Shown: in pieces, positions 1 through 6,676 of the stretch
Layout: every line of letters starts with the position of its first letter
Position numbering within the stretch: the first letter of the stretch is position 1
Assembly: GCA_029261955.1 (NCBI GenBank)
Contig: JAJDAI010000704.1
Span: 1 to 7,146, forward strand
DNA: 7,146 nucleotides
DNA from: Deltaproteobacteria bacterium
Lineage (GTDB): Bacteria; Myxococcota_A; UBA796; UBA9615
Direction: 5' to 3'
Notes under the pieces: generated by a model
What the model was told of the DNA's origin: nothing
Databases searched by the model: none
Seen by the model: the letters and a program-made list of their open reading frames with translations, nothing else
Made by a program: the position numbers and the translations under genes

Positions 1-278
1 TCGACGCCTGCGATGCCTGCCACGGCCGCGCCCGGAGCAAGTCGGCCGAGACGGTCGCCTACGAGGTGCTGCGCGAGGCCTGGCGGCAGGTGCGCGGCAC
101 CGTCGTGCACCGGATCCTCCAGCTTCGGGTCTCGCCGGACGTCGCCGCCCACCTCGAGGGCGACGAGCAGGGCGCCCTGACCGCGCTCTTCGACGCCACG
201 CAGCGCGAGGTGCGGGTCGTGCGCGACGGCCGGCTCGACCGCGACCAGTACGCGGTGAGCTTCGTGAGGGAGACATGA
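1..278 (+). CDS. rng: Ribonuclease G/E family protein, C-terminal end (5' truncated by window edge)
   Basis: This is the last ~91 residues of an RNase E/G-type endoribonuclease, which cleaves single-stranded AU-rich RNA from a 5'-monophosphate end and matures rRNA in the cytoplasm. The frame is open from base 3. Its third and sixth residues are the cysteines of a CDACHGR motif (bases 9-20), which matches the family's zinc-link CxxCxGxG that joins subunits of the tetramer. After it comes KSAETVAYEVLREAW, like the KTVETVCYEIMREI stretch I recall from E. coli RNase G, and then the small domain ending in VRVVRDGRLDRDQYAVSFV. The protein stops right after this domain, so the RNase E scaffold tail is absent and RNase G is the better name. 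The catalytic S1 and DNase I-like domains lie upstream of the window. The last glycine of the usual CxGxG is alanine here. The stop overlaps the next start (ATGA). Confidence 0.88.
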   Translation, partial: DACDACHGRARSKSAETVAYEVLREAWRQVRGTVVHRILQLRVSPDVAAHLEGDEQGALTALFDATQREVRVVRDGRLDRDQYAVSFVRET

Positions 279-997
279 GCGAGGTCCCCCAGACGCTTCG
301 CGGCCGCGCGAAGAACTGGCTCCGGGACTCGCTCGTCACCGGCATCATCGCGTCCGTGCCCATGGTCACGGTGTGGTGGATCTTCAACCGCATCGTCCTG
401 AACATGGACGGCGTGCTCGGCTTCGTGCCGCAGAGCCTCCGGAACACGACCTGGACGCCGCCCTTCTCGTCGGCGCCGATCCCCTTCCTGAAGACGCCGG
501 GCCTCGGCTTCTTCCTGTCGATCGTGATCCTCGTGATGATCGGCGCCCTCGCTCGCGGCTTCGTCGGCCGCCGCCTGGTCCGCTACATCGTCGAGCCCAT
601 CCGGCAGATGCCCCTGCTCGGGACCATCTACAACGCGGTGCGGCAGCTGCTGGAGGCGATCTTCTCGTCGCAGGCGCAGAGCTTCCAGCGGGTGGTGCTC
701 GTGCAGTTCCCGCGCAAGGGCAGCTACGTCCTGGGCTTCGTGACCGCGAGGGCTTGGACCGGGGTCGAAGAGGCCGTAGGCAAGAGCATGATCAGCGTGT
801 TCGTGCCGACGACCCCGAACCCGACCTCGGGCTTCTTCGTGATGTTCGCGGAGGATGAGTGCATCCCGCTGAACATGACGATCGAGGAGGCCTTCAAGAC
901 CATCATGTCCTCGGGGATCGTGACCCCGGAGGACGGCGGCCGGCTGGGGGTCGAGGTGGGCACCATGACCCTCGAGATCGAACCGGTGCAGCTGTGA
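275..997 (+). CDS. DUF502 family inner-membrane protein
   Basis: A 240-residue protein matching the DUF502 family, whose biochemical function is not established. Two hydrophobic helices are visible, at about residues 18-41 and 76-97, joined by a Pro-rich loop. Next is the conserved region IVEPIRQMPLLGTIYNAVRQ (106-123 and flanks), then VVLVQFPRKGSYVLGFVT (140-157) and the diagnostic VFVPTTPNPTSGFF (175-188). The second half looks like a soluble domain. Length is normal for the family. The ATG at 275 overlaps the RNase G stop by four bases, and GAGGGAG lies just upstream (266-272), so I take it as the true start. The gene's own stop overlaps the GTG of rlmN. It sits between two RNA-processing genes, but that gives no direct evidence of an RNA role. 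Confidence 0.9.
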   Translation: MSEVPQTLRGRAKNWLRDSLVTGIIASVPMVTVWWIFNRIVLNMDGVLGFVPQSLRNTTWTPPFSSAPIPFLKTPGLGFFLSIVILVMIGALARGFVGRRLVRYIVEPIRQMPLLGTIYNAVRQLLEAIFSSQAQSFQRVVLVQFPRKGSYVLGFVTARAWTGVEEAVGKSMISVFVPTTPNPTSGFFVMFAEDECIPLNMTIEEAFKTIMSSGIVTPEDGGRLGVEVGTMTLEIEPVQL

Positions 998-2132
998 GCG
1001 CGCTGGTTCAGCTCGGCGGCGCGGAGACCAGCCAGGACGAGCGCACCGAGCTGATGGGCATGAGCCTGGCGGACCTCGAGGTCTTCGCGGTCGAGGTGCT
1101 CGAGGACAAGACCTTCCGCGGCCGGCAGCTCTTCAAGTGGATCTACCAGAAGCGGATCACCGACTTCTCGCTCATGACCGACATGAGCAAGCCGCTGCGG
1201 GAGAAGCTGCCGGCATCGCGCGCATCTCCCGCATGGACGAGCGCGTCGTGCAGCGCAGCAACGACGGCACCATCAAGTTCCTCTGGGGACTGTGGGACGG
1301 GCTGCAGGTCGAGTCGGTGCTCATCCCCGAAGACAAGCGGCTGACGCTCTGCATCAGCACGCAGGTGGGCTGCCCCATCGACTGCGACTTCTGCGTCACC
1401 GCCAAGGGGGGCTTCACGCGGAACCTGACGAAGGGCGAGATCCTCGGCCAGGTCGTGCAGGCGCAGATGCACAGCCCCGACCGGCCGATCAGCAACATCG
1501 TGCTCATGGGCATGGGTGAGCCGCTGCTCAACCTGGACAACGTCATCGAGACCATGAACACGGCGCAGGACTCCGATGGGCTCGGGCTGAGCCACCGGAA
1601 GATCACGCTGAGCACGGTCGGCCTCATCCCCCAGATGGAGGAGCTGGGCCGGCGCTCGCGCATCAACCTGGCGGTGTCGCTGCACGGCACGACCGAGGAG
1701 CAGCGCTCCGCGATCATGCCCATCAACCGGAAGTACTCCCTCGAGGACCTGGTCGCGGCGATGAAGGCCTACCCGCTGCCCCCGCGCAAGGCGATCACCA
1801 TCGAGTACATCCTGCTGGCCGGCGTGAACGACACGATCGAGGACGCCGAGCGGCTGGCGCGCCTGCTGCGGGGGGTGAAGGCGAAGGTCAACCTCATCCC
1901 CTACAACAAGAACCCCTACACCGACTACGGGCGCCCGACGGACCGCGACATCCTCGCGTTCCAGGAGCGGATGATGGCCCGGGGCTACCACACCATCACG
2001 CGCCTGAACCGCGGCAACGACATCGACGCCGCCTGCGGGCAGCTCGGTGGCTACGAGCAGCAGAAGCCGGGGCGGAAGAGCAAGGCGGAGCGGCAGGTCG
2101 AGCTGGCAGAGAAGGCCGAGTCGGGCGCCTGA
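994..2132 (+). CDS. rlmN: Dual-specificity RNA methyltransferase RlmN, reading frame broken by an apparent 1-base deletion
   Basis: RlmN is a radical SAM enzyme that methylates C2 of A2503 in 23S rRNA and A37 of some tRNAs. The N-terminal part (994-1209, 72 codons, with FRGRQLFKWIYQ) is in one frame and the rest (from about 1209 to the stop) in the -1 frame. Restoring one G (ctgcc to ctggcc) near 1209 gives a 379-residue protein reading LREKL-AGIARI. In that model the cluster ligands are C127, C131 and C134 (CPIDCDFC), the catalytic pair is C120 (LCIS) and C348 (DIDAACGQL), E107 precedes VLIPE, and GMGEPLLN is the SAM-binding motif. The first four cysteines and E107 are offset by exactly two from E. 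coli RlmN as I recall its numbering (118/125/129/132, 105). That supports the GTG start at 994, which overlaps the DUF502 stop; ATG at 1054 or 1060 is possible but shorter. A programmed shift is unlikely because there is no slippery heptamer. A sequencing or assembly error is most likely, a real pseudogene second. Confidence 0.9.
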
Positions 2133-2141
2133 ACCCGAGGC

Positions 2142-2567
2142 TCAGATGAGCGACCAGGCCAGCAGGGCGGTGCCGAGCAGCAGCCCCGCGACCGCAGCCA
2201 GGTTCACCACCATCGCGCCGGCCCCGAAGTAGCGCACCCCCGCGGGCGCGGGCTCCCCGTAGGCGTTGCGCACGCCGGCGAGGGCCACCAGGTAGTACTG
2301 GCCCATGGCGAACCAGCCGGTCAGCACCACCGAGACCGCGATGGCCCCGTTGACCAGCACCGGCAGCGGCATCTCGTCCGCCCAGCCGGCCAGCGCGAAG
2401 CACAGGAAGGACGACCAGAGCGCCTCCTTGTGCAGCGTCATGCGGTAGCGGTCCGCGCCCTCCTGCGGGTGCTTCTGCATCCAGGCGTGCAGCCAGAAGC
2501 CGGTGACGGCGCCGAAGAAGAAGGAGACCGCGCCCCCGACGGCGAGGACCGCGCCCGCAGGCCCCAT
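2142..2567 (-). CDS. Small four-helix integral membrane protein, function unknown
   Basis: A 141-residue hydrophobic protein with about four transmembrane helices (residues ~4-28, 46-63, 68-97, 113-138) and no cleavable signal peptide or large soluble domain. Polar or aromatic residues sit at or in the helices: H27, H46 (MTLHKEALW), the GWADEMP segment (61-67), and W85, Q90 and Y91-Y92. The layout of a His before helix 2, a WAD motif at its end and a GW in helix 3 loosely recalls styrene-oxide isomerase (StyC) and hydroxylaminobenzene mutase membrane proteins. That is memory-based, weak and unproven. The ATG overlaps the stop of the upstream SPASM radical SAM gene by one base (TGATG), with GGAT a few bases upstream, so it is co-translated as the last gene of the visible operon. 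It could equally be a chaperone, anchor or membrane component of that pathway. Confidence 0.7.
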   Translation of the reverse strand: MGPAGAVLAVGGAVSFFFGAVTGFWLHAWMQKHPQEGADRYRMTLHKEALWSSFLCFALAGWADEMPLPVLVNGAIAVSVVLTGWFAMGQYYLVALAGVRNAYGEPAPAGVRYFGAGAMVVNLAAVAGLLLGTALLAWSLI

Positions 2568-3691
2568 CAGGATCCGCCCACGCGCTCACCGACCTCGTCG
2601 GCGCGCACCGGCTTCCGGCAGAAGGTCTCGTCGTGCTCGGTGCTGCAGCTCGGCATGTCCAGGCGCTCGCGGGAGGCGGGCACGTTCTGCTTCATCCACT
2701 TCTGGGCCTGGCCGGCCAGGCAGAGGGAGCTGCTGCCCGCGAGGTTGACGGCCTCGCCCATGCGCTCGTACACGGCGCTCAGCGGCTCGTCGCGGACGTT
2801 GCCGAAGCTGCGTTGGATGAAGGGGCAGGGGAGCACGTCGCCGTAGGGGCTGACGTAGATCTCGGTGCGCGCGGCGGGGCAGGCGAAGGTCGACATGCCG
2901 ACGCTGCCCTGGAAGAAGGCGTTGGGCGCGCGGCAGATGCTCCGCAGGCCCTCGAGGTCGTCGTCGGTGAGCATGACCTCGTACTGGCCGCCCCAGCGCC
3001 CCACGGCGGCGGGCAGGGTGAAGCCGATGGTCGCGTTGCGCTGCTCCGCCAGCTCGACGAGCCGGGCCGCGCCGCCGCTGCGCACCAGGTCCCCGGTGCC
3101 CACGGAGCAGATGTGGCCGCGGATGCCCCTCGTGCGCTTCACCTCGTCCAGCAGGGCGAGCACGTGGGCGTGGTTGCCCGGCAAGCCGCGGTTGCCGTCG
3201 TGCACCGCGCCGTCGGGCGAGTCGAGGCTGATCTTCAGCATGTCGACGCCGGCGTCGCGCAGCCGCTTGACCCGGTCGATGTCGATGAGGTCCGCGTTGG
3301 TGTTCAGGCCGATGAAGGTGCGCTCCGGCCGGAAGCAGGTGACGTACTCCTCGAGGTCCTTGAGCAGGGTGGGCTCGCCGCCGGTGATGTTCACCTCGTA
3401 GGCCCCCAGGGCGAAGGCGTCGTCCGCGGCGGTCCGCAGGTCGTCCTGCTTGAGCCGGTTGCGCTCGCGCACCGTGTCCAGCAGCGAGGTGGCCGAGCAG
3501 TGCTCGCAGGTCGCCTGGCAGGCGTAGGTCAGGGCGAACTCGATGCCCGCGAGGGTCTGAAGCCCCTGCTTCGACCGATTCCACCGAAGCCAGCGCTGCT
3601 TCAGCACCGAGTTGACCAGCCGCGGCTTGCGCCAGAGCGTGCCGATGAAGCCGGGGTTCTGCAGGACGATCTGGAAGGGGTTCTTGGGCAT
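2567..3691 (-). CDS. Radical SAM protein with SPASM/twitch-like C-terminal domain
   Basis: A 374-residue radical SAM enzyme of the MoaA/PqqE/SPASM branch. The SAM-cluster motif is CQATCEHC (C58, C62, C65, spacing CX3CX2C), followed by NITGGEPTLL (GGEP at 104-107) for SAM binding, LNTNADL (129-135) and KISLDSPD (153-160). The C-terminal part has C271-X12-G284-X4-C289 (ending SPYGDVLPCP), the first half of a SPASM motif. The classical CX2CX5CX3C second half is missing; instead single cysteines occur at 324, 349 and 358. At least one auxiliary Fe-S cluster is likely. SPASM proteins mature peptides or modify small molecules, but no precursor peptide is seen here. About 50 basic, tryptophan-containing residues precede the barrel (TLWRKPRL, RWLRWNR). 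The ATG at 3691 follows a 17-base gap with AGGA seven bases upstream. The substrate cannot be named from sequence. Confidence 0.88.
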   Translation of the reverse strand: MPKNPFQIVLQNPGFIGTLWRKPRLVNSVLKQRWLRWNRSKQGLQTLAGIEFALTYACQATCEHCSATSLLDTVRERNRLKQDDLRTAADDAFALGAYEVNITGGEPTLLKDLEEYVTCFRPERTFIGLNTNADLIDIDRVKRLRDAGVDMLKISLDSPDGAVHDGNRGLPGNHAHVLALLDEVKRTRGIRGHICSVGTGDLVRSGGAARLVELAEQRNATIGFTLPAAVGRWGGQYEVMLTDDDLEGLRSICRAPNAFFQGSVGMSTFACPAARTEIYVSPYGDVLPCPFIQRSFGNVRDEPLSAVYERMGEAVNLAGSSSLCLAGQAQKWMKQNVPASRERLDMPSCSTEHDETFCRKPVRADEVGERVGGS

Positions 3692-3698
3692 CGTGAGG

Positions 3699-3702
3699 TC
3701 CT
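3699..3702 (-). promoter_or_regulatory. Shine-Dalgarno sequence of the SPASM radical SAM gene
   Basis: In the only true intergenic gap of the minus-strand operon (3692-3708), the minus strand reads AGGA, with seven bases between it and the ATG at 3691. This supports that start. The other downstream genes of the operon begin inside or directly on the previous stop and have weaker or no such motif. Confidence 0.5.
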
Positions 3703-3708
3703 GGTTCG

Positions 3709-5052
3709 CTAGATGAAGTCTCGGCCGCGCATGGCGCCGGCGACGTAGCGCCCGAGCCCGAAGAGGCCCACGGCGGCATCTCGGGGGTGTCGGGCGGCGC
3801 GCTGGAGCTGCCGGGCCATGTGGCGGGGGCGAAGGTAGAAGCGGCGGTAGAAGACACGCTCGATGGCGAAGGGGTCGTCCTCGTCGGCGACGCCCCAGGC
3901 ATCGGGCAGGCCGAGCTCCTCGTGCAGGGTCGTGCCGGGCCAGGTCTGCAGCCGCGTGACGATGACGAAGTCGAGCCCGAGGCGGTGCGCGAGGTCGGCG
4001 GAGGCCTCGACGGAGCGGCGGTCCTCGCCCGGCGCGCCCACGATGAAGAAGCCGCTGAGCTCCAGGCCGGCCGCCCGGGCCGCCGCGGCGCCGCGCTCGA
4101 AGTCAGCCACGGTCTCGCCCTTGCGCCAGGCCTTCAGCTGCGCGGGATCGGCCGACTCCACGCCGACGTACAGGCGCAGGCAGCCCGCGCGGGCCATGGC
4201 CTGGCAGAGCTCGGGGTCCAGGCGGTCGAGGCGGGTCAGGCAGGTCCAGGTCACGCCCAGCGGCGCGAGCTCCTCGCAGATGGCCAGGGTGCGGGCGCGG
4301 TCGACGGTGAAGGTGTCGTCCAGGAAGCGCACGTGCCGCACGCCGCGGGCGATGAGCTGGCGCACCGCATCGCCGATCCAGGCGGCGGAGTGGTAGGCCA
4401 CCTCGCGCCCGTAGGCCCGCACGCAGTAGGCGCAGGGGAAGGGGCAGCCGCGCGCGCTCTCGAGCACCCCGATGGGGCGGGGCATGAAGGGCTCGCGGTA
4501 GCGGCTCAGGTCGAGGTCGTGCACCGGAGGCGGCAGCGAGTCCAGGTCTCGGATCCGAGGGCGCGCAGGCGTCAGGAAGGCGCCGTCGCGATCGAAGGCC
4601 AGGCCGGCGATGGACTCCAGCGCGTCGCCGCGGGCCAGCTCGAGCACCACGTGCTCCGGCTCGCCCCGCACGACGAAGTCGACCTCGGGCCGCAGGGCCA
4701 GCAGGGCGGGGACCTGACTGGGCAGGTGGCCGAAGAAGACGCTCTGGCTGCCCGGGAGCAGGTCCCGGATGCGGCCCAGCTCGACGAGGTCCCGCTCGAG
4801 GGTCTGGAAGCCCGCGAGCGCCACCACCAGGTCGGGCGAGAAGGAGCGGACCGAGTCCGCGACGCGCTCCGCGGACCAGCGCTCGGCGATGGCGTCCACC
4901 AGCCGGACCGGCACGCCCTCGCGTTGCAGGTAGGAGGCGAGCGCCATGGGCTCGGGCGGCGGCAGCAGGAAGTTGGGGGCCTGGTACGAGGCGACCCAGC
5001 GCCGCTGGACCGGCGCCGGGTGGGGCAGGTTGACCAGGAGGACCCGCTTCAC
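3709..5052 (-). CDS. B12-binding domain radical SAM protein
   Basis: A 447-residue protein with the two-domain layout of the BchE/HpnJ-like cobalamin-dependent radical SAM group. Residues 1-140 form a Rossmann-like B12-binding domain: it begins KRVLLVNLPHP, then PPPEPMALASYLQREG, VRLVDAIAE, PDLVVALAGFQT, FFGHLPS and the hallmark DFVVRGEPE (125-132). A linker (about 165-190) leads to the radical SAM barrel with ARGCPFPCAYC (C203, C207, C210), VRFLDDTFT (about 242-250), LYVGVESAD and a GFFIVGAPGED segment. A basic C-terminal helix region ends the protein. These enzymes methylate or rearrange unactivated carbons in lipids, tetrapyrroles and natural products. The B12 domain has no DxHxxG motif, which is common in this group. 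The start is GTG at 5052, overlapping the SDR stop as GTGA, with no clear Shine-Dalgarno, so coupling is likely. The specific reaction is unknown. Confidence 0.9.
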   Translation of the reverse strand: MKRVLLVNLPHPAPVQRRWVASYQAPNFLLPPPEPMALASYLQREGVPVRLVDAIAERWSAERVADSVRSFSPDLVVALAGFQTLERDLVELGRIRDLLPGSQSVFFGHLPSQVPALLALRPEVDFVVRGEPEHVVLELARGDALESIAGLAFDRDGAFLTPARPRIRDLDSLPPPVHDLDLSRYREPFMPRPIGVLESARGCPFPCAYCVRAYGREVAYHSAAWIGDAVRQLIARGVRHVRFLDDTFTVDRARTLAICEELAPLGVTWTCLTRLDRLDPELCQAMARAGCLRLYVGVESADPAQLKAWRKGETVADFERGAAAARAAGLELSGFFIVGAPGEDRRSVEASADLAHRLGLDFVIVTRLQTWPGTTLHEELGLPDAWGVADEDDPFAIERVFYRRFYLRPRHMARQLQRAARHPRDAAVGLFGLGRYVAGAMRGRDFI

Positions 5053-5903
5053 GACGAGAGGCCAGCGGAGAGCGGGCGCGGGGTCCAGCCCAGCTGCGCG
5101 AGGTTGGTGCTGGCCGGCGGGGTGCCGGCGGCCGCAGCCCGCACCGACTCGACCGTGACGCCGCGACGCCCGAGCAGCTGCAGGCCCGCGGCGGCGGCGA
5201 CGAAGAGGCTGGGGGGCAAGCCCACGACGCGGCGGTCCAGGCCCCGCGCCCTCAACAGGAGCGTGGCGAAGTCCGCGAAGGCCAGGGCGTCCGAGCCGGC
5301 GAGGGTGTAGGTGCCGCCGAGATCCGGCCTCGTGATCGCCGCGATGCAGGCCGCGGCGGCGTCGTCCACGTGCACGGGGCGCAGGAGGCCGCCGCCGATG
5401 ACGGGGACCACGGGGAGCTTGCGGCCCAGGCCGAGCACGGCCGCCTCCACCTGGCTGCCCGGCCCGTACAAGACCGGCAGCCGCAGGATGACGCCCTCGA
5501 CGGAGGCCTCGTCGACCCGCTCCTCGGCCAGGGCCTTGCTCTGGCTGTAGGGGCCCTGCTCCGGGCGGCGGGCGGCGACGCTGCTCGTGAACACGAAGCG
5601 GGGCACGCCGGCGGCTTCCGCGGCTTCGAGCAGCCGCCGGGTGCCGTTCACGTTGATGTCGTGCATCTCGCTCGTCGGGGACGAGCCCATCGCCGCCGCG
5701 AGGTGCAGCACGCCGGAGCAGCCCTGCACCAGCTTCGCCAGCGCATCGCGGTCCAGCAGGTGCCCCCGGACGACCTCGACCCCGTCCGGGGCCGTCGATC
5801 CATCCCGGACCAAGGCCCGCACCGCCCCGAAGCCCGGTCGCGCACGGAGAACCGCCCGGCCCAGCAGGCCGGTGGCTCCCGTGACCGCGACCGGTCCGAT
5901 CAT
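5049..5903 (-). CDS. NAD(P)-dependent epimerase/dehydratase-like extended SDR
   Basis: A 284-residue extended/atypical short-chain dehydrogenase. The N-terminal dinucleotide-binding motif is VTGATGLLGRAVL (glycines at 9, 12 and 15). It is followed by HLLDRDAL (48-55, the acidic residue that contacts adenine), VLHLAAAMG (65-73), INVNGTRRLLEAAEAAGV (83-100), FTSSVAA (105-111, catalytic Ser) and YSQSK (119-123, the YxxxK pair). Next come LRLPVLYGPG (140-149) and LLRPVHVDDAAAA, typical of the substrate-domain boundary. All catalytic residues are present, so it is probably active as a ketoreductase, epimerase or dehydratase on a small molecule. The substrate cannot be read from sequence. Bacterial NAD-epimerase-type SDRs occur beside radical SAM genes in hopanoid loci (HpnA), but I do not claim that identity. 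The ATG at 5903 overlaps the stop of the metallo-beta-lactamase-fold gene (ATGA), and its own stop overlaps the next GTG. Confidence 0.88.
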   Translation of the reverse strand: MIGPVAVTGATGLLGRAVLRARPGFGAVRALVRDGSTAPDGVEVVRGHLLDRDALAKLVQGCSGVLHLAAAMGSSPTSEMHDINVNGTRRLLEAAEAAGVPRFVFTSSVAARRPEQGPYSQSKALAEERVDEASVEGVILRLPVLYGPGSQVEAAVLGLGRKLPVVPVIGGGLLRPVHVDDAAAACIAAITRPDLGGTYTLAGSDALAFADFATLLLRARGLDRRVVGLPPSLFVAAAAGLQLLGRRGVTVESVRAAAAGTPPASTNLAQLGWTPRPLSAGLSS

Positions 5904-6676
5904 GGCGCGGCGGTCTCGACCTGCTCCGCGCGTGTGGCGAACAGCGGACGCTCGACGTCCTCCCAGCGCACGCTGTCCCCGCGAAGCCCGAAGTGGGCGC
6001 GGGTCACCGCGTGTGGGGAGAAGGTGCGGATGGTGCCCGCGTTGACCGCGGTCGCGAGGGTCGCGGCGGCGCGCTCTTCCCCGGGCTCGACGCCCAGCAG
6101 CAGGGTCTGGGGCTCGAGCCCTTCGACCTGGCGGCGCCAGAGTGCCGCGGGGGTGTGTCGGTGGAGCACCTCGGCCGCGTGCAGCACGGTGCTGTCGTCG
6201 GGCAGCTTGACGTACACGGCGTGAGTGCCGCCCCGCTCCCCTTCGAAGGCGTGCTTCGCCAGCTCCAGGGCCGAGATCGGCCGACGGAGTCCGTAGCGGA
6301 CCAGCTTGCGACCCTGCGCGAGCATGCCCTCACCGACGTGCTCGCCGGGCAGCAGCAGCAGCTTGACGCCCTCGACCTCGGACTCGATCTCCAGCGGCAG
6401 CACGTGCAGCCGGTCGCCGATGCCCAGCTCCGACGCCCAGCCCTGGAGCCCCGGCCCCACCGCCAGCCAGGCCTTGGGGTGCAGGCGCAGCAGCTCGGGC
6501 ACGTCGCCGGCGTGGTCGCCGTGGCCGTGGCTCAGCACGATCCCGTCCAGCGGCGTCAGGTCCCAGGGGGGGAGCTCGCCGGGCGAGGTCCAGCTGGACC
6601 AGTGCGGATCGATGGCGATGCGCACGTCGCCGCCCTCGAGCAGGAAACCGGACCAGCCCAGGTAGGAGATGTTCAT
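5900..6676 (-). CDS. Metallo-beta-lactamase-fold hydrolase (UlaG/COG2220-like)
   Basis: A 258-residue protein with the metallo-beta-lactamase fold. It begins MNISYLGWSGFLLEGG, continues with RIAIDPH (19-25) and carries the metal-binding motif SHGHGDHAGD (H50, H52, D54, H55). A further candidate ligand is H113 in LLPGEHVGEG. At the position where COG2220-type proteins usually have HAGD, this one has LHAAEV, so the bridging aspartate appears to be glutamate (E169). H222 (FSPHAV) may be the last ligand. The frame stays open upstream to 6991, but that extension is antisense-like low-complexity sequence overlapping the upstream gene. The ATG at 6676 overlaps that gene's stop (ATGA) and begins the conserved fold, so I choose it. 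Members hydrolyse lactones, phosphoesters or similar bonds, and the substrate here is unknown. The gene sits second in the visible minus-strand operon. Confidence 0.87.
   Translation of the reverse strand: MNISYLGWSGFLLEGGDVRIAIDPHWSSWTSPGELPPWDLTPLDGIVLSHGHGDHAGDVPELLRLHPKAWLAVGPGLQGWASELGIGDRLHVLPLEIESEVEGVKLLLLPGEHVGEGMLAQGRKLVRYGLRRPISALELAKHAFEGERGGTHAVYVKLPDDSTVLHAAEVLHRHTPAALWRRQVEGLEPQTLLLGVEPGEERAAATLATAVNAGTIRTFSPHAVTRAHFGLRGDSVRWEDVERPLFATRAEQVETAAP

Noticed and set aside
1200..1215. Programmed -1 frameshift in rlmN
   Set aside because: No slippery heptamer or evident downstream stimulatory structure is visible, and RlmN is not known to use recoding. A missing base explains the break more simply.
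2118..2143. Intrinsic terminator between the convergent genes
   Set aside because: Only a short bulged stem is possible and there is no T-tract on either strand, so I do not annotate it as a terminator.
2567..3691. RiPP maturase with a nearby precursor peptide
   Set aside because: The SPASM-like domain prompted a search, but the window has no gap for a precursor gene. All bases around it are accounted for by other coding sequences.
2586..3902. A 438-codon minus-strand frame overlapping the SPASM radical SAM gene in another frame
   Set aside because: Its composition is dominated by Arg, Ala, Pro and Gly, and it has no motif. The overlapping frame has the CX3CX2C and GGEP motifs and a proper start with a Shine-Dalgarno.
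3787..5310. A 507-codon open frame on the plus strand opposite the B12 radical SAM and SDR genes
   Set aside because: It is rich in Ala, Gly, Arg, Val and Gln with no recognisable domain, and it lies antisense to two genes with clear catalytic motifs. Long antisense frames are expected in such GC-rich DNA.
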